In this document: piece by piece, positions 1 through 7,633 of the stretch
How positions within the stretch are numbered: the first letter of the stretch is position 1
Layout of the letters: each line of letters begins with the position of its first letter
Source: Mycolicibacterium komanii
GTDB taxonomy: Bacteria > Actinomycetota > Actinomycetes > Mycobacteriales > Mycobacteriaceae
Assembly: GCF_001050035.1 (NCBI RefSeq)
Contig: NZ_CVTA01000015.1
Span: forward strand, 1-64,000
Length of the DNA stretch: 64,000 bases
Direction of reading: 5' to 3'
Translations under genes and position numbers: made by a program
The notes under the pieces: generated by a model
Told to the model about the DNA's origin: nothing
The model's input: the letters and a program-made list of their open reading frames with translations, nothing else
The model's database searches: none

Positions 1-2
1 AC

Positions 3-216
3 AACCGACTCGTCACCGACGGCGGCTGGCGCACCCGCATCCGCCCCGACGGCCGCGTCGAATGGCTACCCCCACCCACCCGAGCTCGATACCGGCCAAA
101 CCCGCGTCAACAACTACCACCACCCCGAGAAATACCTCCTCCCCGACGAACCCGACGACCCACCCGACTCACCCACCGACCCCGACAACCACCCCAAGAA
201 CAGCGAAGGACCGTAG
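3..216 (+). pseudogene. HNH endonuclease (13E12 repeat family), 3' fragment with a frameshift
   Basis: The first ~80 bases read in frame 3 as ...GGWRTRIRPDGRVEWLPPPT, which matches the end of the zinc/HNH domain of mycobacterial 13E12-type endonucleases. From about base 82 the family's typical tail (ELDTGQ, NNYHHPEKYLLPDE) continues instead in frame 1 to a TAG at 214-216. The switch lies in a C-rich stretch (69-83), so one extra C would explain it. Either the gene is a decayed copy or the base is a sequencing error; the 5' part lies outside the window. Family assignment is from recalled motifs, not a search. Confidence 0.6.
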
Positions 217-256
217 ACACCCGCTCCGGGTCTCCCTCATCGCGGCCGTCCGGCGG

Positions 257-565
257 TCAGTCCGTCTTGGGCTTGAGTGTCCACGCGGGGATCCAGTGCG
301 TGACCGCCTTCCGACGAGCGCCATAGGCGATCTCGTAGGTCACCCACCCCCACCAATAGCCCTGCTCGCACAGCCCCCAGCACGACAGCCGCCCCTCGAC
401 CACAGCGTGCATCTGCAGACCGGCGGGGTTGTAACCGCCGACGGCGTGCGGCTCGCGCGGGAAGACGGCGGCCAGGTCGACCATCACGGCGATCGGCGGG
501 TCGACACGTCGGAAGGCGTGCTGAACGGGCTGTCCGTTGTACCCGATGCCCTTCAGCTCACCCAC
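257..565 (-). CDS. Small unknown protein (102 aa), partner of the C39-like gene
   Basis: GTG start at 563-565, seven bases after the stop of the upstream C39-like gene, which suggests one transcript. The protein is rich in aromatic residues in its second half (CWGLCEQGYWWGWVTYEI) and has a charged C-terminus ending KPKTD. I see no signal peptide, membrane segment or known motif and do not recognise the family. A longer reading of the same frame extends upstream to 1033, but that part is antisense-frame shadow of the peptidase gene, so the short form is preferred. Confidence 0.55.
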   Translation of the reverse strand: MGELKGIGYNGQPVQHAFRRVDPPIAVMVDLAAVFPREPHAVGGYNPAGLQMHAVVEGRLSCWGLCEQGYWWGWVTYEIAYGARRKAVTHWIPAWTLKPKTD

Positions 566-572
566 GGTTCGA

Positions 573-1190
573 TCATACGTTCGAACGCGGTACGACGAAC
601 GCGAACGGTCGCCGATACCCCAGCCCGACCAACCGGCCTCGGCGCACACGCTCAAGTCCGACGGTCCGCACCGCCCCGGACGTCGGCTCATAGCACTCGA
701 GCCGACCGCCCTCGCCCCCGACGACCAGCACCCAATGCCGCGGGACGAATCGACCGACGAGCATCGGGACCGGCCACCCGTCGGCCACCGCTCGCAGCAC
801 ATCGGCAAGCGAGTCCCGCGGCCCGAAGAACAACCGCCACCGGTACCTGACGCCGAACCTCCGACTCCAGTCGTTGACCGCCCGGGCCATCCCGCACGGC
901 GTGGTGCCCAGCCGCCTCGGCCAGAGCCGGTTGACGTCGCGATGCACCCGCGCCTGCTCCGCCGCGAACCACGCCGGCTCGGCGAGCCGCACGCGCACGT
1001 CCGGGTCCACCAGTGCACCCGCAACCACCGCAACCGTGGGGCCGCACGTGACGCCGTCCCGCTGTCGCAGCCGAAGGCCCGCCAGGTCCATCCCCTCAGT
1101 GTCCTCGGCGAGCCAATTCGGGCGTCCGAACATGGGCAATCGGCTGTCCCGCAGCAGAATTCCTGCCATCAGGCAATCAATTTCTGCCAA
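573..1190 (-). CDS. C39-like (papain-fold) cysteine peptidase domain protein
   Basis: A 205-aa protein (198 aa if the in-frame ATG at 1167-1169 is used instead of the TTG at 1188-1190; neither has a clear ribosome site). It carries a Cys-Gly-Pro block (GVTCGPTVAVVAG), a later HWVLVVGG block and YEPTSG, in the order Cys...His...acidic/Asn region expected of the peptidase C39_2 / papain-like fold. No signal peptide and no ABC transporter domain is attached, so it is not a classical bacteriocin exporter. Substrate unknown. The short gene immediately downstream may encode its partner or target. Fold assignment is inference from motif order. Confidence 0.6.
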   Translation of the reverse strand: MAEIDCLMAGILLRDSRLPMFGRPNWLAEDTEGMDLAGLRLRQRDGVTCGPTVAVVAGALVDPDVRVRLAEPAWFAAEQARVHRDVNRLWPRRLGTTPCGMARAVNDWSRRFGVRYRWRLFFGPRDSLADVLRAVADGWPVPMLVGRFVPRHWVLVVGGEGGRLECYEPTSGAVRTVGLERVRRGRLVGLGYRRPFAFVVPRSNV

Positions 1191-1298
1191 CGGAATTAAA
1201 ACCTTTGACCTTTAGGTTTCCAAGATCAGCTGCAGCTACGAACCGCGACACATGCCACGGCTCGGACACCGAACGGAACAAAAGAAGAAGGCTGAACA

Positions 1299-1598
1299 AT
1301 GAAGCAGTTTGGTATCGCTACCGTCGCCGCTAGCGCCTTTGCCGCCGCACTGATCGGACTGGCCGCACCCACCCAGGCAGCGCCGTCTGGACCGGGAAGC
1401 GCGCAGGACACCATCAGCCAGCTGGAATCGCAGGGCTACCACGTGATCGTGAACCGCATCGGTAATGCCCCATTGGACAAGGCGTCCGTGGTGGCGGTGC
1501 GCCCCGGTCAGACCTACACCCAGACTGACAGCCTGGGCGTCGGCGGTGACCGCAACACTCGGGTGATCAACAAGACGGTCTATGTAGACGTCAAGTAG
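1299..1598 (+). CDS. Small secreted mycobacterial protein (99 aa)
   Basis: Start ATG has a good ribosome site (AGAAGG, 7 bases upstream). Residues 1-28 form a Sec signal peptide: MKQ, a hydrophobic Ala-rich core, then a likely cleavage after TQA. The mature part of about 70 residues (SQLESQGYHVIVNRIGNAPLDKASVVAVRPGQ) resembles the family of small exported mycobacterial proteins of unknown function, in which the 'QGYxVxxNrxgnaPL' stretch is typical. Many members carry a cysteine pair; this one has no cysteine. Monocistronic: it is followed 14 bases later by a strong hairpin terminator. Confidence 0.75.
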   Translation: MKQFGIATVAASAFAAALIGLAAPTQAAPSGPGSAQDTISQLESQGYHVIVNRIGNAPLDKASVVAVRPGQTYTQTDSLGVGGDRNTRVINKTVYVDVK

Positions 1599-1612
1599 CT
1601 CACCCACCGACG

Positions 1613-1646
1613 AGCCCCCGGATGAACCCCTAGCCATCCGGGGGCT
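1613..1646 (+). terminator. Intrinsic terminator after the secreted-protein gene
   Basis: Perfect 12-bp inverted repeat (AGCCCCCGGATG / CATCCGGGGGCT) with a 10-base loop, beginning 14 bases after the stop codon at 1598. The tail is only weakly T-rich (TGTCCATTT), as is common for mycobacterial terminators. Confidence 0.8.
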
Positions 1647-1702
1647 TGTCCATTTCAGCGAACAAGTGTTTCGGATTGCCGAAGCGCGGCTAACTCACTC
1701 TC

Positions 1703-3085
1703 GTGGCCTTCGACCTCACGCCCACCGAGGCGCAGCATGACCTGGCGCGACGGACCCACGAATTCGCCGAAGAGGTGGTCCGTCCCGTAGCGCTCGACTA
1801 CGACCAGCGCCAGGAGTTCCCCTGGCCGGTCCTCGAGGAAGCCGCGACCCGCGGCTTCTACAGTCCGCTGTTCTACCGCGACCTCATCGGCGACCCGACC
1901 GGGATCTCCCTGCCGATGTTCATGGAGGAGCTGTTCTGGGGGTGCGCAGGCATCGGCCTCGCCGTCGTGATGCCCGCCCTCGCGCTGTCAGCGATCGGCC
2001 AGGCCGCCTCACCCGAACAGATGCTGCAGTGGGCACCCGAATGCTTCGGCACTCCAGGCGATCTCAAGCTGGCGGCGCTGGCGATCTCCGAGCCGGAGGG
2101 CGGCAGCGACGTCCGCAACCTGCGCACCCGCGCCCACCGTGACGGCGACGACTGGATCATCGACGGCCACAAGATGTGGATCGGCAACGGCGGCATCGCC
2201 AACGTGCACGTGGTCAACGCCGTCGTCGATGAGGAGCTCGGCCACAAGGGCCAGGCGCTGTTCATCGTCCCCGGCGGGACTCCGGGCCTGGAGATGGTCC
2301 GCAAGCTCGACAAGCTCGGCTGCCGCGCATCGCACACCGCGGAGCTGAAGCTCAACAGCGTCCGTGTCCCCGCCGAGAACCTGCTCGGCGGCCAGGAGAA
2401 GCTCGACCACAAACTGGCCAAGGCTCGCGAGGCCATCGAAGGCGGTAAGCACTCGGGTTCGGCGACACTCGGCACCTTCGAGCAGACGCGTCCGATGGTC
2501 GCCGCGCAGGCGCTCGGCATCGCGAGGGCCGCACTGGAATACGCGACCGAATACGCCAACCGGCGCGAGGCGTTCGGCGCCCCCATCATCGACAACCAGG
2601 GCATCGCGTTCCCGCTCGCCGAACTCGCGACCTCCCTCGACGGCGCCCGCCTGCTCACCTGGCGGGCATCCTGGATGGCCGCCAGCGGCATCCCGTTCGA
2701 ACGCGGCGAGGGCTCGATGTCCAAGTTCGCCGCCAGCGAGGTCGCCGTCCGCGCCACTGAACGCGCCATCCAGACGATGGGCGGCTGGGGCTACATCAAG
2801 GATCATCCCGTCGAGAAGTGGTATCGGGACGCCAAGCTGTACACCATCTTTGAGGGCACCAGCGAGATCCAGCGGGTCGTCATCGCCAATGCGCTCGGTG
2901 CGGCCGACGGTAAGCCGCCACTGCACTTCGACCTCGAACCGACCGGCGGCCCGTTCAACAAGATGTTCGGCCGCGGCACACCGCTGCGGGGTCGGGCAGC
3001 CGATGCCGCGCTTTCGGCTAAGGATCGCGTGCCCGCGCCGATAATGCGGTTGGCGATGAACGTGTTGCGCCCGCCCCGCAAGTAA
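1703..3085 (+). CDS. Acyl-CoA dehydrogenase
   Basis: A 460-aa flavoprotein of the acyl-CoA dehydrogenase superfamily (GTG start). Visible marks: N-terminal helical domain; the mid-domain signature LAISEPEGGSDVRNL and WIGNGG that contacts FAD; and the C-terminal signature WYRDAKLYTIFEGTSEIQR, whose Glu (IFEGT) is at the position of the catalytic base of medium-chain enzymes. It is longer than the ~380-aa core because of an insert near EKLDHKLAKAREAIEGGKHSGSATLG and a C-terminal extension. It would catalyse alpha,beta-dehydrogenation of an acyl-CoA, passing electrons to ETF; the chain specificity is not visible. Next gene starts 17 bases later. Confidence 0.9.
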   Translation: MAFDLTPTEAQHDLARRTHEFAEEVVRPVALDYDQRQEFPWPVLEEAATRGFYSPLFYRDLIGDPTGISLPMFMEELFWGCAGIGLAVVMPALALSAIGQAASPEQMLQWAPECFGTPGDLKLAALAISEPEGGSDVRNLRTRAHRDGDDWIIDGHKMWIGNGGIANVHVVNAVVDEELGHKGQALFIVPGGTPGLEMVRKLDKLGCRASHTAELKLNSVRVPAENLLGGQEKLDHKLAKAREAIEGGKHSGSATLGTFEQTRPMVAAQALGIARAALEYATEYANRREAFGAPIIDNQGIAFPLAELATSLDGARLLTWRASWMAASGIPFERGEGSMSKFAASEVAVRATERAIQTMGGWGYIKDHPVEKWYRDAKLYTIFEGTSEIQRVVIANALGAADGKPPLHFDLEPTGGPFNKMFGRGTPLRGRAADAALSAKDRVPAPIMRLAMNVLRPPRK

Positions 3086-3102
3086 CAGATAAGAGGTGCC
3101 CG

Positions 3103-3915
3103 ATGGCCGTGCGGATGGCCGACCTGTTACGCGGAAGCCTCGACGCCCTCCGGTACGAACCGACCGCCAAGCGCATCCGCGTGGCGCTGGCTGGTGAGCC
3201 CGTCGCCGATACCTGCCACGCCCTCCTCGTGTGGGAACCTCGCCGAATCCTGCCGATGTACGCGGTCCCCATCACCGCAATCTCAGGCCAGTTGATGCCC
3301 GCAGGCGCCGAGTCCGGCGACGACGACGCCGACCGTCCCGGCCAAGACCGCACGGTTCTCGACCCGACGGTCCCGTTCGGCACGCATTCGTGTCCCGGTG
3401 CCGAATTCGACGTCATCGCCGGCGAAGAGACGGCACCCGCAGCGGCCTTCCAACCCGAGGATCCCGACCTCGCCGGCTACGCGGTCCTGGACTTCGGCGC
3501 GTTCGAGTGGCGGGAAGAGGACGAGCCGATCGTCAGCCATCCGCACGATCCGTACCACCGCATCGACATCCTGAACAGCAGCCGCCACCTCCGCATCGAG
3601 TCCGGCGGCCGCCTGCTCGCGGAGTCGACGCGCCCGCTGCTGCTGTTCGAGACCAACCTGCCGGTGCGGTACTACCTGCCGCGCGAAGACGTCGTCGCCG
3701 ACCTCGACGACAGCGACACCATCAGCTACTGCGCCTACAAGGGGCGGGCGTCGTACTTCTCGGTGCCCGACGGTCCGAGCGACGTCGCATGGACATACCG
3801 CGATCCGCTGCCCGACGGCGAGCGGGTCCGCGACCACATCTGCTTCTTCGACGAGCGGGTCGACGTCACCGTCGACGGCCTGCGCCAGGAGCGCCCGTCG
3901 ACGCAGTGGAGTTAG
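3103..3915 (+). CDS. Tandem DUF427 domain protein
   Basis: A 270-aa protein containing two copies of the DUF427 beta-fold: residues ~15-60 (KRIRVALAGEPVADTCHALLVWEP) and ~155-250 (HLRIESGGRLLAESTRPLLLFETNLPVRYYLP...YCAYKGRASYFSV). The Tyr-Tyr-Leu-Pro and Cys-x-Tyr-Lys-Gly blocks are family hallmarks. The biochemical role of DUF427 is unknown. Probably co-transcribed with the acyl-CoA dehydrogenase 17 bases upstream. Its TAG stop (3913-3915) overlaps the convergent eccD1 stop codon. Confidence 0.85.
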   Translation: MAVRMADLLRGSLDALRYEPTAKRIRVALAGEPVADTCHALLVWEPRRILPMYAVPITAISGQLMPAGAESGDDDADRPGQDRTVLDPTVPFGTHSCPGAEFDVIAGEETAPAAAFQPEDPDLAGYAVLDFGAFEWREEDEPIVSHPHDPYHRIDILNSSRHLRIESGGRLLAESTRPLLLFETNLPVRYYLPREDVVADLDDSDTISYCAYKGRASYFSVPDGPSDVAWTYRDPLPDGERVRDHICFFDERVDVTVDGLRQERPSTQWS

Positions 3916-5438
3916 AAGCGCAGGTTGCGCAGCAGGTCGTACACGCCCGCGATCCACAGCAGCATCGGGATCACCGCGGCGATCGTCGCGCCGTCGAGCA
4001 GCTCGAGAATCCGCTTGGTCACCGGTGAGATCCTGCGCAGGCTCGCGGTGGCCCCGACGACGATCAGCGCGACGAGGCCGAGCATAAGGTAGAGCGCCAG
4101 CACCAGCCACGAGCGGTCCGGGTACCACAGGCACAGTCGCACCATCACGCCGGTCGGAACGGCGACGACACCGGCCAACAACGCCCAGGCACACCACCTT
4201 TCGGCGTACAGCCGCGATCGGAATCCACAGATCGCGGTGATCAGTCCGGCGACGATCATGCTGTGCACGAAGAAGTGGCCCTGCGTGATGACGGTGATCG
4301 CGCCGACCGTCAGCACGAGCGCTCCGGCGGCCACGAATCCGATCAGCAAGCGCCTGGCCAACTGGCTGCGTTCGTGCAAGCGCGCCGCCGACTCCGGTAC
4401 GGAGGCGATGATCGCCTGCCAGGTCGGCGACTCCTCGTCGCTGCCCGCTGTCGCGACGGGGTCGAGCAGCTCGTCGTTGGCGACCGTCTCACCCGGAGCG
4501 GGTATCGGGGGCAGCGCGATACGGGCAACGGCGACAGTGAGTTTCGCCGCATTGGTGACCACGATCAGTCCAAACGCGATCGCCCCCGCGGGCACCCAGT
4601 GTTGCCACCCGTATCCGTACGCGATCGCCGCGGCCGTCGCCGCGACGGACGTCACCGCCAAGAACGATGCCAACTCGGCTCGCCGGCGAGGACCGCCGCG
4701 CGTCGCCAAGGTCAACAACAGAACCACCGCGGCCGCGCCCGCGATCTGCGGTGCGCCCAACGAATCCACGCCCCGCGGTAGCGGAACGGCAAGGGCAACC
4801 GCACCCGCGAGCATCGGTATCGCCCCGATCAGCAGGCTCTCGGCCAGGTCGATGTTCCGGTAGCGGCTGTTCGCCACCGCGCTGCCGCCGAGCAGACCCA
4901 ATCCCAGGACGCCGAGCGCCGCCGCCCACCACCAGTCGTGGCCGGCCCGCGACCACGCCAGCAGCGCCATCACCGTCACGACGACGGATACCAGCGGAAG
5001 CGCCACTCCGACAAAACGGTTCAGTGCCGAACGACCGAACTCCGGCGACTCGTCCAGCACCGCGATCGCGTCGATGACGTCCTCGACGAGCGGGCGATAC
5101 CGCTCGGTGCGGCTGACCGAAACCAACGTCAACAGCGACCCGTCGACAACCCCCGCGTCGTCCAACGACTCGTTGAACTTCAGCGGCGGCGCACCGGGCC
5201 GAGCGAACGCCCAGACCCCTTGTGCCTTGAAGTCGAACCCCGCGAGCACATCCTTGGGTGTGTCCTCGAGTAGATCGGCCAACACCGAGACGGTCTCGTC
5301 GATGTAGGTCTCGATCGGCGCCGTCGCGGGCAGCACGAGGTCGGTCATGCGCCGCCCGGTCAGGATCGTCACCCGGGTGGTCGACGGCCGCCCTGGCGTG
5401 ACGCTCGAGGCGGATGTTGCTGCGGCGGTTGAGGTCAC
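3912..5438 (-). CDS. eccD1: ESX-1 membrane channel protein EccD1
   Basis: A 508-aa protein: cytosolic N-terminal ubiquitin-like domain (from TTRVTILTGRRMTDLVLPA to LLTLVSVSRTERYRPL), a linker, then about 11 hydrophobic segments to the C-terminus (MLLWIAGVYDLLRNLRF). EccD forms the pore-lining vestibule of the type VII inner-membrane complex with EccB, EccC and EccE. I chose the GTG at 5436-5438, which overlaps the espI stop codon (GTGA), rather than the ATG at 5348: the stretch before that ATG (VTILTGRR) is part of the conserved ubiquitin-like fold. It is the last gene of the ESX-1 operon here; no eccE1 or mycP1 follows. Confidence 0.95.
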   Translation of the reverse strand: MTSTAAATSASSVTPGRPSTTRVTILTGRRMTDLVLPATAPIETYIDETVSVLADLLEDTPKDVLAGFDFKAQGVWAFARPGAPPLKFNESLDDAGVVDGSLLTLVSVSRTERYRPLVEDVIDAIAVLDESPEFGRSALNRFVGVALPLVSVVVTVMALLAWSRAGHDWWWAAALGVLGLGLLGGSAVANSRYRNIDLAESLLIGAIPMLAGAVALAVPLPRGVDSLGAPQIAGAAAVVLLLTLATRGGPRRRAELASFLAVTSVAATAAAIAYGYGWQHWVPAGAIAFGLIVVTNAAKLTVAVARIALPPIPAPGETVANDELLDPVATAGSDEESPTWQAIIASVPESAARLHERSQLARRLLIGFVAAGALVLTVGAITVITQGHFFVHSMIVAGLITAICGFRSRLYAERWCAWALLAGVVAVPTGVMVRLCLWYPDRSWLVLALYLMLGLVALIVVGATASLRRISPVTKRILELLDGATIAAVIPMLLWIAGVYDLLRNLRF

Positions 5439-6829
5439 CGACGTTCGAGCCTGTCGAAGTCGTCGGACAGGGCGGCTGCCAGCTCGACGATGCGCCGCCG
5501 GAGCGTCTTGCCGAGCAGATCCAACTGGATCTCGGTGCCGGCCGCGATGTGCTTGTCGTACGGCAGCACGATCACCCGGCCCGGCGGGACATGGCGCTCG
5601 AACTGCGCGACCAGATCGTCGACGTCGATGTTCGGCTTGCCGGGTACGACGTGGTTGATCACCACGCACGAACGGCTGAGCAGATCCTGATATCCGTTCT
5701 GGCGCAACCAGTCCATGGTCATCGCGGCCTGCCGGGCACCGTCGATCGAGGCGCTCGCCACGATGACCAGACCCGAGACCGTCGACAACACGCCACGGGC
5801 CGCGGGCTGGAACAGTCCGGCGCCGCAGTCGGCGAGCACGAGGTTGTAGTAGCGCGACACGATGTTGGTCACGCCCTTCCAGTCCTCGTCGTTGAACTCG
5901 CGGCGGGCACCGCTGTAGTCCTCGCTGGAGAGCACCTCGAGGTTCGCGCCGTTCATGCTGGTGTATGCGCGAATGTCGTTGTAGCGCTGCAATTCCTTGT
6001 CGGACAGAAGATCGGCGACGGTGGCCGCGGACTGGCGTCCCGCGCGGTCGGCGAGGTTGCCGCCGTCGGGGTCGGCGTCGACGGCCAGGATCCGGTCGCC
6101 GCGGACCTTGCTCAAAGCGGAGCCGAGGGCGACGGTGACGGCGGTCTTACCGACACCGCCCTTGAGGCCGAACACACCGATCTGGTACGAGTCCCGCGCA
6201 TTTCGGCGAATCCGGGTGTGCAGGTCCATCTCGTAGAGCTCGTCGGGTGACAGCCCGAGGTTGATGCGCGTCAGCATGTAGAGGATGTGACGCCAACCCC
6301 GCTGCGACGGCATCTTCACCGCCGACTTCACCCCGACGTGTGACAGGGCGTCGATCGCACGGTGGTTGCCGATCGTGGCCGCCGATGTCTGTGCGGGTGT
6401 TCCGCTGGAGAAGGCGCCGTTCGTCTCGGCCTGGTGCTCGGCGAAGTGCTGGCTCGGCGCAGGGGCCGGGGCGGGCCGCGGGGCCGGGGCGGGCACCGAC
6501 CGGGGCTGCTCGAACCGGGCGCCGGCGGGCGTGCCCGCCATCGGCACCCGCATCATCGAATTCGGTTGGCGTGGCGGCGTGCTCGACCGCGCGGCCGGCA
6601 TCTGGGTGGTGATCTCGTTCTGTTGCGGCGGCGGCGCCTGACCCACCTTGGTCTGCCCGACGGACACCGTGGGGCCGGTCATCTCCACGGGGGCGTGACC
6701 GGTGGGCATCGGTGCGGGCGGGGGCGTGGCCGAACCGGTGGCGGCGGCGTCACGATCCACTGCGTCGTCGTCGGCTGTCTGGACAGCGTCTCCCGCGGAG
6801 TGGAAAAGCCGGTCATAGTCTGCCGACAT
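5435..6829 (-). CDS. espI: ESX-1 secretion-associated MinD-like protein EspI
   Basis: A 464-aa protein. The N-terminal ~170 residues are Pro/Ala/Gln-rich and probably disordered. The C-terminal half is a SIMIBI (MinD/ParA-like) NTPase with a deviant Walker A, GLKGGVGKTAVTVAL, and the ILAVDADPDGGNLADR switch. EspI is known in M. tuberculosis as an ESX-1 regulator that responds to low ATP. This protein is about 200 residues shorter than the M. tuberculosis one, mainly in the proline-rich part. Start ATG at 6827-6829 is preceded by GAGAGG. Overlaps eccD1 by four bases. Confidence 0.9.
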   Translation of the reverse strand: MSADYDRLFHSAGDAVQTADDDAVDRDAAATGSATPPPAPMPTGHAPVEMTGPTVSVGQTKVGQAPPPQQNEITTQMPAARSSTPPRQPNSMMRVPMAGTPAGARFEQPRSVPAPAPRPAPAPAPSQHFAEHQAETNGAFSSGTPAQTSAATIGNHRAIDALSHVGVKSAVKMPSQRGWRHILYMLTRINLGLSPDELYEMDLHTRIRRNARDSYQIGVFGLKGGVGKTAVTVALGSALSKVRGDRILAVDADPDGGNLADRAGRQSAATVADLLSDKELQRYNDIRAYTSMNGANLEVLSSEDYSGARREFNDEDWKGVTNIVSRYYNLVLADCGAGLFQPAARGVLSTVSGLVIVASASIDGARQAAMTMDWLRQNGYQDLLSRSCVVINHVVPGKPNIDVDDLVAQFERHVPPGRVIVLPYDKHIAAGTEIQLDLLGKTLRRRIVELAAALSDDFDRLERR

Positions 6830-6871
6830 GGGAACCTCTCTGATCAATAACTAGGTGCGGATGCACGCGGT

Positions 6872-6909
6872 GGTGGGCAAGACCCCCCGAAGGGTTGAGC
6901 TTGCCCACC
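6872..6909 (-). terminator. Hairpin between esxA and espI
   Basis: A perfect 10-bp stem (GGTGGGCAAG / CTTGCCCACC) with an 18-base loop, lying 13 bases past the esxA stop. It has no U-tract, so it more likely acts as a partial terminator or 3' RNA-stabilising structure, which would let esxBA mRNA accumulate above espI-eccD1. Role is inference. Confidence 0.6.
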
Positions 6910-6921
6910 CGCGTACGGCTT

Positions 6922-7221
6922 CTATCCGCCGAACGAGCCCTCGATGAGCTTGTCGGCCTGAAACATGGTTCCCCCGGTGCCGCCGGACTCCTGAACGGTG
7001 GTCGCGAGCTGCCGGAGCGCGGTGTTGAGCTCCGCCGACGCGGTGTCCCAACGCATTTGAACGGCCTGGTAAGCCTCGGAGCTGGTGCCTCCCCAGACCC
7101 CGGCGAGGGCCGCCAGCGAGCCCTTGCCCTCCTCGAGCAGGCCTTCGGTCTGGCCCACAGCGGTGTTGATCTCGGCCGACGACGCATCGATCGCGGCGTA
7201 GTTGTAAACCTTCTCGCTCAT
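6922..7221 (-). CDS. esxA: ESX-1 secreted WXG100 protein EsxA (ESAT-6)
   Basis: A 99-residue helical-hairpin protein with the turn motif VWGG (Trp43-x-Gly45) and the typical GTSSEAYQAVQMRWD stretch after it. It forms a 1:1 heterodimer with EsxB and is exported by ESX-1. Compared with classical ESAT-6 the N-terminus (MSEKVYNYAAIDASSAE) and C-terminus (GGTGGTMFQADKLIEGSFGG) are clearly divergent. It follows esxB after 27 bases, and a hairpin follows it. Confidence 0.93.
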   Translation of the reverse strand: MSEKVYNYAAIDASSAEINTAVGQTEGLLEEGKGSLAALAGVWGGTSSEAYQAVQMRWDTASAELNTALRQLATTVQESGGTGGTMFQADKLIEGSFGG

Positions 7222-7248
7222 ACGTGTTCTCCGTTCGTCTCAGTGGGT

Positions 7249-7548
7249 TCAGAACTGCATCGCCGAGGACAACGCCGCGGACCCGTCGCTGTCCATCGCC
7301 GCGTACTGCGAGCCCGCGGAGTGGATGTTGGCCGAGATGTCGTCGAGTGCCTGAACCTGACGAACCGCCGCCTCGTGGAAGCGCATCAGGGCCGCCTGAG
7401 CGGCCGACCCGGCCTCACCGACCAGCTGTGCCGACAACGCGCCGGCCGTCGACTCGACGTGACCGATGACGGCCCGCAGCTCTCCACCGATGCGTTCGAA
7501 GTTGGCTGCCTCCTTGGCGAGGACAGCAACGTCGGTATTCATTGCCAT
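7249..7548 (-). CDS. esxB: ESX-1 secreted protein EsxB (CFP-10), WxG tryptophan absent
   Basis: A 99-residue partner of EsxA. Helix 1 (NTDVAVLAKEAANFERIGGEL) and helix 2 (AAQAALMRFHEAAVRQVQALDDIS) match CFP-10. The C-terminal export signal YxxxD is present as Tyr82-AAM-Asp86, with the terminal hydrophobic tail SSAMQF that EccCb1 recognises in other species. Unusually the WxG turn reads QLVGEAG (Leu42-Val-Gly44): the codon is CTG, so the tryptophan found in CFP-10 orthologues is missing. Downstream of PPE68 by 85 bases. Confidence 0.93.
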   Translation of the reverse strand: MAMNTDVAVLAKEAANFERIGGELRAVIGHVESTAGALSAQLVGEAGSAAQAALMRFHEAAVRQVQALDDISANIHSAGSQYAAMDSDGSAALSSAMQF

Positions 7549-7633
7549 GCTGGATACTCTTTCTCTCTTCCTCTGTCCTCACCATCGATGGCGAGTCTTT
7601 CCGGTCGGCTGACCGGGAAGTCTTGGTGTGCGA

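Noticed and set aside
62..850. Long plus-strand open frame with Pro/Thr-rich protein
   Set aside because: Crosses the HNH fragment end and runs antisense to the unknown small gene and peptidase; low-complexity composition typical of GC-rich antisense frames.
5349..5434. Spacer between espI and eccD1
   Set aside because: The conserved EccD ubiquitin-like fold starts upstream of the ATG at 5348, so this stretch is part of eccD1 (GTG at 5438).
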